64,000 nt of DNA. Origin: Mycoplasma sp. 1018B. GTDB taxonomy: Bacteria; Bacillota_I; Bacilli_A; Mycoplasmatales; Metamycoplasmataceae. Shown piece by piece: positions 24,156-35,985 of the stretch. Where the stretch lies: NCBI RefSeq assembly GCF_024582675.1, contig NZ_CP102084.1:248001-312000 (forward strand), read 5' to 3'. The first letter of the stretch is position 1. The number at the start of each line of letters is the position of its first letter. The notes below the pieces were generated by a model, which had not been told where the DNA came from, did no database searches, and was given only the letters and a program-made list of their open reading frames with translations. A program made the position numbers and the translations under genes.

Positions 24156-27100
24156 TTATTTTTTATTGTTAAATTTTTTAACTAATAATCAAACTAAATA
24201 AGTTAAACCAAAAGTTAAAATGATACTTGTTCATAAAAGAATAAGAATTAATCAATCAATATATTTATTGCGTTCTTTATTTAAAGCATTTTCGTGATTT
24301 ACTAATTGATTTAAAATCTTTTTAACTTGATTAATATCTTTGGCATTTTGAATTTGTTGTTTAAATTCATTTTTTTCTTCTAAAGAATAATTTTCTAAAT
24401 CATTTACTTTTTTATTTGCTTCTTCTTTAAATAAAACTAAATTAACTTGTCCATCTAAATTAGCTATAGCATCCAAAATATTTTGATTAGTTGTTTTAAT
24501 AAGATTTATATTGAATAAATCATTATTTTGCTTAATTAAATTATTTAAAAGTTTTTCACCATCATTAAGAGCTTGATCATAATTATTTTTATTTTCTTTT
24601 GAAGCATCATAGTAATTATTATTTGTTGTAACTTGAAATTTATTATTTAAATTGGCTTTTAAAGTTAGCATTAAATTATTTATATTTTGATAATTAGCAT
24701 CTAATTCTTTTAATGTATCTAAATTATTAATTCGATTTATATTTTCAAGAGCTTTATCTTTTTGTTTATTAGTTAAAGCTTGATATTCTTGGTTAATTTT
24801 ATTTTTTATCAATTCTTTTTGTTTATTTACTTTAGCATAACCGTTTAAATTATTAATAGCATTTCTTAACTCATTGATAGCTTTATTAACTTGATTTAAA
24901 TCTAAATTATTTCCAGTTGTTTTATTTAGTGTTTGTTTTTGATTATTTAAAGCTTTATCATAAGCTTGTTTTAAATCTAAATCAGCTTGTGCATAATTAA
25001 TATTATTAGTATTAATTGTTTGAATATCATTGTAAGTTCGCATTGCTTGATCTAATAAAGTAATTTGATTTTTTAAAAGATTTTGATTTTGTCAATTAAT
25101 ATTTGCAATTTCTTTTTCTAAAGCTTCTTTTTGTGCATTATTAAGATATTTAGTTTGTTTTAAAAATTCACTTAATTCTTTTTGAGCATTTTGATCTTTT
25201 TGTTTATTAATTAACTCATTAAATTTATTATTAAATTCGTTAACCTTGTTAGCAAAATCTTTATTTGTAGGATCTAAATTATCAATTAGATTATTTAACG
25301 TTTTTTTATCTTTTTGATTTAAAATTGCTTCATTTTTAACTTTTTGATAAAGATTTTCTTTAGTTGTTAAATTAATTTTACTTTCTTTGAAATTATTTAA
25401 ATTATTAGTTTGATTTTCTTGATCATTAACAGCTATATTTAATAAATCATCTATTAAATCGTTTTGTTGTTCGTTGTTTAAATTAGTTTTATTTTTAATT
25501 TCTTGAATTAAATCTTTTTTATCTAATAAATAATTTACTTGATTATTAAATTGTTTGATTTGTTCAGCATTATTTACATCGCTTGGTACTTTAATGTTAT
25601 CAACTTGTTGAATTAATTTATCTTTTTCTTTTTGACTTAAATGAGAATTATTTTGAATACTTTGTTTAATTTTTTCTTTTTTAAATTCATAATTTAAATC
25701 ACCATCAAGTGCTTCTTTGGCTTCAATTAAATCTTTTTCTAATTGATTAACAGCTTGAGAATCAAGATTTTGCATTGAATTAGTTTTTAATAAATCTTGT
25801 ACTTGATTTTTTAATTTATCATAATTATTTTTAGTTCTTGGACTGGCAGCTTTATAAGAATCGTTATTTTCTTGATTTAATTCATTTTCTAAATCTTGCA
25901 ACGTATTAGCAAGTTGTTGCATTAAATTATCTAAAGTTATAGCTTTATTAACTATATTATCTACATCAGCAATTAGTATAGCATTATCAATTTCATTTTT
26001 TAAAGCTTCTTTTTGAGTATTATTTAAATTAACAAGCTGATCAATTTTTTCTTTAGCTTTATCTTGTTTATTTTTAAGTAATTGTTCACCATCTAAATTA
26101 TTATATTTAGTTTCTAAATCTTTTGCTAATTGTTCAATTGTTTTTTGATCAATAACATTAGCACCTTTTTCTTTATCAACAAGATTTGATGCTTGATTTT
26201 TAATATCTTCGAAAGTAAGTTTTTTCTCACTTGAAGCATTTAAGTATTTTTTATCAGTAGCTAAGTTGTCATATTTAGTTAATTGATTTTTAAGATTTTG
26301 CATTGTTTGATTAATATTATTTGCTAAATCTTTTATTGCTAAAATTTTCTCATTTTCAACTTCTTTATTAACTTGAGCAATTAAATTTTCTTTTTGTTTA
26401 TCATTAAGATTATTTAATTGGTTAATATAATCAATTACTTGCTTACGAGTTTCAGCAATATTATTACCATTTAAATTATCAATAGCATTATGAAGATTTT
26501 GATTTTGTTGATTTACTAAATTTTCATTTAATAAATCGTCATCATTATTATTTTCTAATTTTTTTAATAGATTTTGAGCTTTGATAATTTCTTGATCATA
26601 AACTTGTTTTTTATCTGGTGAAGCATTAAGATAATTATTGTCTGCTTTTAAAGTTTTTTCCTTAGCAAGATAATCTCTTAAAGTTTGCATTTGACCATTT
26701 AATACTTTATTTTCATTATCAGTTTGATTAACTTGTTCAAGATTATTAGTTTGATTAATTTTTTCAATAGCTTTAGTTTTTTGTGCCTCTGTTAATGAAC
26801 TATATTCATTATTAATTCTACTAATAGCATTTTCTTTAGCTTTTTTAACTTTTTCTTGACCATTAAGATTATTTTCTGCTTGTTTTAACTCATTAATTTT
26901 AGCTTCAATTTGTTCTTTATTTAAGTTTAATCCATTTGTTTTATTAATGATATTTTCACGTTCATCTAAAGCATTATCATAAGCTTTTTGTGGATTTTCA
27001 TCGGCTTGTGAGTATTTAATATCATTTTTATCTAAAGTTTGAATTTCTTTATATTCTTTCATTAAATCATCTAAGGTTTTAATTTTAGTTTTTAATTCAT

Positions 27101-30100
27101 CTATTTCATTAGAGTGAGCTAAAGTAATTTCATTTTTTAAAGCAGTTTTTTGCGCATTATTAAGATATTGTTTATTATCTAAGAAATCTTTTAAATCAGT
27201 TTTTTTCTTATTAGCTTCATTAGCTTTATCTAAAATCTCTTGAAGTTTTTGATCAAGAATATTATTATCAATTAGAGCTTTTTCAAGGTCATCATATAAT
27301 TGATCTTTTTCTTCTTGCGCTAAATCTTGTAATTGATTAATTTTAGTTTTTACGTTAGTTTTAGCTTGATTGAATGCTTCTAGTTTAATTTCATCAATTT
27401 TATCTTGATTTAAATCTTTATCTAAAGCATCAATTTTATTTTTAAAAGCTAATTTTTCATCATCGCTTAGATTTAATGTTTTATCAATTTGTGTTTTTAA
27501 AGTATTTCTTTTACCGTCTAAATTATTTTGAGAATTTTGTAAATCATTTAAAGCATTAGTTGTTTGGTTAATTTGATTTAAAATAGTCGATACATTTAAA
27601 TTATCAAAAGTTTGATTTTCTAAATTTTGAATAATTTCTTCAGCTTTGTTTAAAGCATCATTATATGCTTTTTTATTTTGAGCATTTTCTAATTGATAAA
27701 CATCATTATTAATTAAATTATTTTTTTCTTTAACTTGTTCTTTTAAAGCATTTCAAACATTATCTAAAATTAAAACTTGATCTAAAATTGCTTTAGCAGT
27801 TGTATTATCATTGATATCTTTTAATTTATCTTTAATTGTTGCTATTTGATTTTTATTAAAAGCTTTTAAATTATCTAATTGAGCTAATTTTTTAGCTAAT
27901 TCACTATCAAAATTTAAAGCAACAAAATCAGCATTTAAATTATCTCTAATATCTTCATAGAATTTAAGTTCGTTTTTTAATAAATTATCGCTTTCTTTAT
28001 TATTAATTGCATTAGTATAACTATTTTTAAATTTATCAACAACAGTAGTTTCTTTATTTAATTGTTTAACTATTTCATCTAAAGTAGTTGAGTTTGTAAT
28101 TTGATGAATTTGATTTAATTTATTGTTAATTTCATTAATAACATTTCTTTTTTGTGTTAATAAATCATAATCGTTTTTTATTTTTTGATATTCACTAACA
28201 AAATCATTATTTGAAGGATTAAGTTCATCAAGTTTATTAATTAATTCATTTTTATCATTATTACCTATGTTTTGATCATTTTTAATAGTTTTAACTAAAG
28301 AAACTTTTTGTTCGAAATTATTTACTGTTTCTACAGAAGGATCATTGGTAAATAATTGTGTTAAATATTTTTCTTCTTGCACATCATTTAAATCAATTTC
28401 ATTAATAATTGTTTGTGCATAAGCAATTGTTTTTTCTAAAGCATTAATTTTACTATTAAGATTGTTAGTGTCAAAATCATCAATATTAGCAATATTGAAA
28501 TTAAGAGCAAATTCAACTAGTTTTTGTTTGTAATCTTCTTTTAATTTTTGATTATATATTTTTTCTACTAAATCTAGTTTATTTTTAATTCTTATTAATT
28601 GTGATTCCTTATCTTGATTATTATTATTATTAGTATAATCAAAAACAACATTTAAAATTTCTTGATTTAATTTAGTTGCTTGAGCTTCTGTTAATTTAGT
28701 TGTTGTTTTATTAACAATATTTTCTAATAAGCTTAATTTGCTATGTTCATTATTTTGTGCTATTTCTTCATTAATAGCATAATCAAATTGTTCTTGTGTT
28801 AAAGTTAAAGGTAAAGAAGCTAAATTATTACTTAATTTAACCTTATTATCTTCAGTTATTATTGAGTTATTTAAAAGAGGAATTTTTTCTAAAATATTTT
28901 CAAGATTTTTTACTGCTTGACTTTTATTAGGAGTTAATTCAATAGCATCAGTTTCCAAATTTGCTATTGCAGTATATAAAATTTGTTTATCTGAATCTTT
29001 TAAAGTAGATTCTTGAACTTTTTTAATCAATTCTAAACGATTTTCATTATTTGTTTTAACTGTTGTTAATTCTGTTAAATTGTTTGTATTTTTTACTTCA
29101 TTAACATAACGATTTAAAATGGTGTTTCTAGAATTTTCATTTATATCACTAAGTTGATTAATTTTTTTGCCTAATTCCAACATGTTTTTTATTATCTCTA
29201 ATTCACTAGCAAAATTAGAATTAATAATTCTATTAGTATTATTTTCATTAACTTGTGGATAATTAATAGTATCATTAATTAATTTTTCACTTAATTGATT
29301 ATTAAAATTATTATCTTCAATTTCTTTAATTAATTTTGCTCTATTTAATTCATTTTCTAATTTTTGATCAATTTCAGAATCGTATTGAGGAATAATATTA
29401 AAATCGTTTATAACATTAACATTTGGTTTATGATTTTGTTGTATTCCTAATTTTCCTATTTCAATTAAAGTTTTATTACGTTTTAAATAATCTTGACTTT
29501 GTTTTAAATAATCTTCATCATTAACATTTTTTTCATTAATTTTTTGAATATTAGCATTAATTTCTTCATAAGTTAAAAATGATTTATTAATAGTATTTTC
29601 ACCATCAGGAGTTGTTGAATCTGTTTGCTGAATATTTCTATAAATTTCAGTTAAACCATCAGTTATATTTTTTATTTCTTGATTTTTAGCTTTAATATCT
29701 TCTACTAATTTAGTTTTGTTTTCTTCAGGTGTATTAGAAGCATCATCATAAACATTAGGAGTAAAAACATTCGCTAAATTTTTAATTAAAGTATCTTTAT
29801 CTTTTTGTGTTAAATATTCATTAGCACTAATTTCTTTAATTTGATTAATTGTTGCTTCTAAAAGTTCATATTTTGTTTCAATTGCAAGACCATTATTTTT
29901 TGTATAATCAATAGCATTAATTTTTTTAATTAAATCTGTTTTTGCGTTTTCATCATTAATGCCAATTGAACCATTAACACTATTCATTATATCCATTATT
30001 GCTGTTGATTTAATTACAGCTTGTTTTAAAATTTTGTCAAAATCTGCCTTTTTCGTATCATATTCTTTAATTAAACCAGAAGTAGCTTCAATTCATTCTT

Positions 30101-30926
30101 TTCTTGTAGTAAAAGGTAAATTATTTTGATCTCTAGTTGAAGCATCTCATTGAGCTTTTACTTCATCTGAAGTAGCCACATTATCTTTTATATCTGCTAT
30201 TGCTTTAATAAATGTTTCTATATCTTCAAATTTTTCACTAGCTGCAGAAATATTTAATGGTGATTCATTTAAAGTCATATTCATTAATTCAGTTAAATTT
30301 GTTTTAATACCATATTTAATATGATTAGGATAAAAATTTTTTTGTTCAGGTTTACTATATCCATCAATAGGTCAATGACTATTTATGTAAGTAATTGTTT
30401 GTGCTCTTAAATTTTCATTTTTTAAACGTTGCTTCATTTCTTCTAAGGATAAATTTTTATTTTCTTCTTTAGAAACAATGTCTACCATATAGGAAGCAAC
30501 ATAAGATTTTTGATTACCCATATCAAAATATATACCAATTGAAGTTGAACCAGCAAAAAAAGCTTGTCTTTTTATATTATCTTTATCTAAATAATGGCCT
30601 CTTTGTTCTTCATCAATAATTAAAATATTATTAAAAATCGTTTCATGAAAATCAACTTTATCTAAAAGATCTTGCGTAATTGTATCATCACTTGTATTAG
30701 CTGCTTTGATTTTATTTAAACTTTCAATTAATTTTTCTGTTATTGCAGTACTTCTTTCTCTTTGGATTCTTTGAATAATTCTATTAGCTTTTGTAGTTAA
30801 TTCACTAACAGTTAAATTAGAAGTTGTGCTTGTACTAGATAAAACAGGAATTATTGCTAAAGGAGCAAAAATCAAACTGTTTGAAATAATTTTTTTCTTT
30901 AATAAATTTTTTGTATTATTTTTCAT
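24156..30926 (-). CDS. Giant head/FIVAR/GA-repeat surface protein, gene C (intact)
   Basis: 2256 aa, a single frame from ATG 30926 (GGAG 7 nt upstream) to TAA 24156, with Trp TGAs. Order: signal peptide (residues about 8-30, IISNSLIFAPLAIIPVLSST); head domain ending near residue 190 with LRAQTITYINSHWP; helical region to about residue 1060, which contains LKLGxxxxHKPN..VINDFN-like and LNPSNNDF motifs shared with A and B; about eight Ebh-like FIVAR/GA units; C-terminal anchor and WLLVKKFNNKK tail. There are no catalytic motifs. The C-terminal 2.9 kb is nearly identical in DNA to genes A and B. This is the reference for the family because all frames are open. It is likely a long fibrous, surface-exposed, membrane-anchored protein that binds host proteins; the binding role is inferred from the module type only. 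Confidence 0.85.
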
Positions 30927-30970
30927 AATTTCTCCAAAATAAAAATAATATTTATTTTATTTTTAGTAAA

Positions 30971-31008
30971 AAAGCAAATATAAGTTAAAATATAATATTT
31001 TTTGCTTT
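30971..31008. promoter_or_regulatory. Inverted repeat in the gene C leader
   Basis: AAAGCAAA (30971-30978) and TTTGCTTT (31001-31008) with a 22-nt AT-rich loop lie between the start codon and the TA tract. Confidence 0.3.
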
Positions 31009-31016
31009 AATTAAAT

Positions 31017-31035
31017 TATATATATATATATATAT
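31017..31035 (-). repeat. TA-dinucleotide tract upstream of gene C
   Basis: (TA)9T lies 90 nt upstream of the gene C start codon, in the divergent spacer with mutM. Confidence 0.7.
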
Positions 31036-31169
31036 TCATTAAAATAATAATAAAAAATAATTTTTGATATTATTTATGAACTTTTAATATTTTTTTTATC
31101 TTTTGTTGTATTTATTAAATTTATTTAAGTAAAAATTAAGTTATTTAAATAACTTATTATAATTAGTTT

Positions 31170-32000
31170 ATGCCAGAAATGCCAGAAGTTATTACAGTTT
31201 GTAAAAATTTAAATGCTTTAATAGTTAATAAAACAATTAGTAAAGTAGAAATTTTTAAAGATAAAATGATACAAAATGTAACAGTAAATGAATTTATTAA
31301 TAATTTAGAAGGAGAAACAATTTTAAGTATTACCAATTTTGGTAAACATATTATTTTTAATTTAACTAATGAAAAACATATTATTAGTCATTTAAGAATG
31401 ACGGGTAAATATAATACTTATAAAAGAAGAAGAGAATTAGAAGCTCACGATTATGTAGTTTTTACTTTTAGTGATAATAGTGCTTTATTTTATAATGATT
31501 ATCGTCAATTTGGAACTTTTCATTTTAAATATAGCAATGAACTTTTTAATACTTTACCTTTAAGTAAATTAGCGCAGGAACCAGCTAAATTAAATATTGA
31601 TCAAACTTGAGAAAAAATCAAAAAACGTCGTATTAAAATTAAAACTTTACTATTAGATCAAAGTATAGTAGTAGGTATAGGTAATATTTATGCAAATGAA
31701 GCTTTATGAGATCAAAAAATTCATCCAGCAACCAATATTTGCAATTTAACTAAAAAAAAATTTAGACAAATTATTAAATCAGCTCAATTAATAATGGAAA
31801 AATCAACAGCTTTAGGTGGCTCATCAATACAGTCTTATACTTCTGTTGATGGTAAAAAAGGATTTTTTCAAAATTTTCTAAAAGTTCACGGTCATGAAAA
31901 TGATCCTTGTGTTCGTTGTGGTTTTAAAATCATTAAGATTTTTCTAAATCAAAGAGGAACATATTTTTGCCCGGAATGTCAAAAAACAAGAGAAAATTAA
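31170..32000 (+). CDS. mutM: Formamidopyrimidine-DNA glycosylase
   Basis: 276 aa, the usual length. It removes oxidised purines such as 8-oxoguanine and cleaves the abasic strand. The N-terminus MPEMPEVITV provides the catalytic Pro2 and Glu3 (family MPELPEVETV). Lys in the FGKHIIF block and HLRMTGKY are typical. The C-terminal zinc finger CVRC...CPEC is complete. Two TGAs are read as Trp, including in the helix-two-turn-helix region near residue 148. It starts a four-gene cluster with the Smr gene, rsmD and a lipoprotein. It is divergent from giant gene C. Confidence 0.95.
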
Positions 32001-32008
32001 AATCTAGT

Positions 32009-32362
32009 ATGAAAATTGATAATTACCATCAAGCTCTAGATTTACACCATTTAAATCAAGCTCAAGCAGTAAGTCAAATATCTTTAGCTTTACTTGAAGC
32101 TAAAGAAACTAATAAAAATAAACTTTATATTATTACAGGTAAAGGCAAAAAGGTTTTGCAAAATACTTTGGATAATGTTTTATTAGAAAATAATTTAGAA
32201 TATGCTCTTTATAATCAAGGTGGCGTTTATGAAATTCAAATACCTTCTAATAATAATCAAAAGCTTAATTTGAATATAGAAGATGCTTTTAATTTATGAA
32301 AAAATTTAGATCAAGAAAGTCAAGAAGATTTATTAAATTATATCGACGAGGAATTTAATTAG
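32009..32362 (+). CDS. Smr-domain protein (MutS2 C-terminal type)
   Basis: 117 aa, one Trp TGA at 32297. It is a stand-alone Smr domain: LDLHHLNQAQAVSQI matches the family's LDLHG....A...i block, IITGKGKKVL matches the HGKG loop, and YALYNQGGVYEIQI matches the closing N.G.T.V.L strand. Smr domains act as nucleic-acid endonucleases or ribosome-rescue factors; which applies here is unknown. The first His of the LDLHG motif is kept but the Gly is replaced by His. ATG 32009 is chosen because the longer upstream frame lies within mutM. It lies 8 nt after mutM and 1 nt before rsmD, which fits one operon. Confidence 0.8.
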
Positions 32363-32363
32363 A

Positions 32364-32909
32364 ATGTTAAGAGTTATTTCAGGTAAATATCGTTCGCGTA
32401 TATTAGAACAACCACCATTAGAAATTACAAGAGCTACAATTGACCGTATTAAAGAGGCTATTTTTAATAGTATTCGTTTTAATTTAGAAAATAAAATTGT
32501 AGTTGATCTTTTTGCTGGAAGCGCCAATTTAGCAATTGAAGCATTAAGTAATAATGCACAAAAAGCTTATGCTGTTGATAATAATTTAATGGCTATTAAG
32601 TGTATAGAAAATAATAAAAAAAATTTAAATTTAACGAATTTAGAAATTATTTATTCTAATGCAGAAGATTTTTTAAATAAGATTGATTTTGAATGTGATT
32701 ATTTTTTCTTAGATCCACCTTATAAAAATATAAATTTATTAAATAATGTTTTAAAAATAATTAATAATGCTAATTTATTAAGTCAAAACGGTTTAATTAT
32801 TATTGAAACTGATAATGATAAAGAAATTATAATTCCTTCGAATTTACAAATTAAACGTAAAAAACAATATGGTAAAATTAACATAATTTATTTAGAAAAG
32901 AAAGAATAA
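32364..32909 (+). CDS. rsmD: 16S rRNA (guanine966-N2)-methyltransferase
   Basis: 181 aa, standard length. It uses S-adenosylmethionine to methylate G966 of 16S rRNA. The order is typical: MLRVISGKYRSR start, TRATIDRIKEAIFN (family TTDRVRETLFN), the SAM-binding VVDLFAGSANLAIEALS, and the catalytic DPPY in FFLDPPYKNI (residues 113-122). It starts 1 nt after the Smr gene stop. Confidence 0.95.
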   Translation: MLRVISGKYRSRILEQPPLEITRATIDRIKEAIFNSIRFNLENKIVVDLFAGSANLAIEALSNNAQKAYAVDNNLMAIKCIENNKKNLNLTNLEIIYSNAEDFLNKIDFECDYFFLDPPYKNINLLNNVLKIINNANLLSQNGLIIIETDNDKEIIIPSNLQIKRKKQYGKINIIYLEKKE

Positions 32910-32914
32910 TAAAA

Positions 32915-34471
32915 ATGAAAATAAAAAGAATATTATGCTTAGGAACTTGTATTATTAATGCGACTTTACCAATATTAATTGCTTCTTCTTGTATTCAGAA
33001 AAATGAAAACGAAAAAGATTCATCAAATAAAGATAATCACAAACAAACAAAAATTGAACAAACTGTTATTAATTTTAGCGATCCTTCTGGTAATGTTTTA
33101 AATACTTTTATTTTAAAAAATATTTCAAATAATTTATTAGAAGAAATTAAAGTTTTAGTACCACAAAATTATTTATTACCGCAAAGTGTTACCAATGAAC
33201 AATTAAAAGTAAATGAAATTAATGATATTAAATTAATTCAAACAAAAGTATCTGATGAGTTATGAAATCAATATATTCAATTAAAAACTCAAATTGAGAC
33301 TTTGCTTAAAGAAAATGAAAATAATCAAATAATTGCTAAAAGAATAAGTTATTTAAAAAGTTTGTTAAGTGATGCGCCAAGTGAAAATAAAGATTTAGAA
33401 GATATTAGAATTAGAAATTATCTTTTTTCTTTTCAAAGAGAATTAAATATTGATGATGATTTAATAAAACATTATCAAAATAAATTTAAACATTTAAATA
33501 ATTTAACTTCGCAAATTTTAACTTTTTTAGACAGTTTATTAAATAAATTAACTGATAGTGAGAATAAAAATAATTTAAGTAATTTAAAGAATCTTTTGTT
33601 AAATTGAAAAGACTATAATTTAAATAGTCCTTATTGAGAAAACGAACTTAATTTTCTTTTTGGTAGTTTTGTAAATTTATTCAAATATTGATTTAATACT
33701 TTAGAACAAACCACAGAAACACAAACTAATATTAAACAATTCAATGAATATTTAAGTGGATTAAATGCTTTAACTTTAAGAATTATTAAAGCAGGCGATG
33801 AAAACGATCCTATTAATTTTAACCCTTATTTATTTAATGAATTATTTGAGAATATAATAAATTTTTGATCTAATGATTTATTAAATTTAGAAATTAAAAC
33901 AATTAAAAATGAATTATCAACTTTTAATAATGTATTTGCTAATAAATTAGCATCTTTGAATAACGAATTTAATAGTAAAAAAGACTTTTACGCTGATAAA
34001 TATTTACTTACTTTTAATGAATTTATTGATATCAAAGATCAAGATTTAAGAACTTTTAAAACATTGACTTCTATAATTAATAATCTAAATAATCAATATC
34101 TTAATTTAGTTGTTGAAATAGATAAATTAATTGCTAAATTTAGTTTATTAAATTTTTATAATCAAAAATTTGATCAAATAAGTTTTGATAATAAATATCA
34201 AGAATTAAAAAATCAATTAGCTAATTTAATAAATAAATTTAAAAATGATAATCTTAAAATCATTCATACAAATTTAATCAGTGAAATAAATAATGTTTAC
34301 AATAATTATTTAGATAAAGATAATAAAAATGTACAAGAAAATCTTACTCAAATAAATGATATTTTGCAAAATCTTAAAAAGTTAAATTTAGAAGAAAATA
34401 ACGCATTTGTTAATTTGGTAAATTTATTTAATAATTATTACGACGTGATTTTAAATATTTTAGAAAGTTAA
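32915..34471 (+). CDS. Lipoprotein of unknown function
   Basis: 518 aa with several Trp TGAs (for example 33263, 33605, 33638, 33686, 33868). The signal peptide ends in a lipobox LIASSC with Cys26, so the mature protein is anchored to the outer face of the membrane. The rest is Asn/Lys-rich and mostly helical, with no enzymatic motif that I recognise. It starts 5 nt after rsmD, probably as the last gene of that transcription unit, though lipoproteins are not otherwise linked to these repair and rRNA genes. Confidence 0.8.
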
Positions 34472-34477
34472 TAAATT

Positions 34478-34762
34478 ATGAATTTATTTGATTTATTAAA
34501 AGAAAATAAAGAAAATAATCAAATTTTACATAAAAAATTATATGAAGTGACTATTTGGTCTAAAACTTTTAAAGATTTTGATAAAACAAAACAATTAAAA
34601 AATTTACAAAAATATTCTTATTTATCTGCAAAACAAATAGAAGAATTAAGTGATAATAATGGAAATATTAAATTATTAAATCAAGAATTAAAAGAAATTG
34701 TTGCCCATCAAGCTGTTTTACGTAACGAAATTGATAAAATCATCAATGAACTTGAAGGATAA
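34478..34762 (+). CDS. Short ORF next to hsdS, possible hsdS/hsdM chimeric remnant
   Basis: 94 aa. The first 70 residues (KLYEVTIWSKTFKDFDKTKQ and onward) resemble the start of some mycoplasma HsdS proteins. The tail LKEIVAHQAVLRNEIDKIIN ending in ELEG resembles the C-terminus of HsdM methylases (LR.EID.I...LEG). The hsdS gene follows after 5 nt, which is the usual hsdM-to-hsdS spacing. This suggests the body of hsdM was deleted and an hsdS start was joined to the hsdM end. I base this on remembered family patterns. It could simply be an uncharacterised small protein. Confidence 0.5.
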   Translation: MNLFDLLKENKENNQILHKKLYEVTIWSKTFKDFDKTKQLKNLQKYSYLSAKQIEELSDNNGNIKLLNQELKEIVAHQAVLRNEIDKIINELEG

Positions 34763-35247
34763 AAGTAATGAAATTATTTGAAGAGTTATTAGGAAAAGAA
34801 TTAAATTTAAATGAAAAAAAATTATCAGATATAGCTAATGTAATTGTAGGTGAATGTATTACTAGAAAAGAAATTTCTGAAAAGGGAAGTTTTCCCGTTA
34901 TTAGTGGCGGGGTTAATCCATTAGGTTGATACAATAAATATAATTCTGATAGTTCAATAACAATTTCAAGAGCAGGAACAGCAGGATATATTGGGTTTGT
35001 TGAAACAAAATATTGATTAACAGATAAATGTTTCTCTGTATCACCTATAGATAAAAAAGAAATTAATACAAAATTTTTATTTTATTATTTGATAAGTCAC
35101 AAAAGTAATATTGATAAAATAATAAAAAAAGGCACTGTAAATACTATTAGGATTTCTGATTTGAAAGAAATAAAAATAAAGTACCCAGAAATAAAGGTTC
35201 AAAACAAAATAGTTGAAATTCTTGACAAATTTACCGAGTATTCGACG

Positions 35248-35271
35248 GAACTGAAGGCGGAACTGAAGGCA
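35248..35271 (+). repeat. Two 12-bp repeats encoding ELKA in the HsdS spacer helix
   Basis: GAACTGAAGGCG then GAACTGAAGGCA lie between the two TRDs. They sit in a patch (about 35233-35285) far richer in G+C than the surroundings. They parallel the TAEL repeats of EcoR124-type HsdS, whose number sets the spacer length of the recognition site. Confidence 0.75.
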
Positions 35272-35972
35272 AGGGACGAGCAATATAAATTTTATAGAGA
35301 CAAATTGTTCTTAAACAACAATTTGTCTACAAATTCTAATTTTATTTCATACAAATTAGAAGACATTTTAATCAGTCTAAAAACAGGTTTAAATCCTAGG
35401 GATCACTTTAAATTAAACACTGAAAATGCCAATAATTTTTATTTAACAATAAAAGAAATAATAAGTGGAAAAATTGTGTTTAATGAAAAAACAGATTTAA
35501 TTAATGATGAAGCAATGTTAAAAATACAAAGTAGATCAAATTTAGAAAAAGATGATATTTTATTATCAAGTATAGGAACTTTAGGAAAGGTTGCTATTGT
35601 AGATATCCCCATTAACAATTGAAATTGCAGTGAATCAATTTTTTATTAAAACCCAATAAACAAATAGTTGTTCCTAAGTTTTTATATTACATTTTATCAA
35701 GTTCAAAAAGTCAAGAATACATTGAAAAAATTCATCAGGTACTGCTTTAAAGGGTATAAGAAAGGATATTTTAAAAGAATTAGAAGTGAAAATACCTTCT
35801 TTAAAAACTCAAGAGAAAATAGTCAAAGTTCTTGATAATTTCGAATTGATTTGTAAAGATTTACACATTGGTCTTCCTGCTGAAAAAGTAAAAAGACAAG
35901 AGCAATACGAGTACTATCGCGATGCAATTTTCAAATACCTTGAAACCGGAATTATAGATAATAAAGGTATTG

Positions 35973-35985
35973 GAGAGAGAGAGAG
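35973..35985 (+). repeat. (GA)6G tract at the end of hsdS copy 1
   Basis: The tract encodes the GERES end of HsdS copy 1. Loss of one GA unit would put this frame in register with the next hsdS fragment, which starts near 36007. Confidence 0.75.

Noticed and set aside
5743-31035. AT tracts as an origin of replication or CRISPR-like array
   Set aside because: They are isolated pure dinucleotide runs, each tied to the start of one gene. There are no spacers, no DnaA-box cluster and no dnaA gene.
32333-32527. Minus-strand ORF over the start of rsmD
   Set aside because: It is antisense to a well-conserved gene and has no supporting signal.
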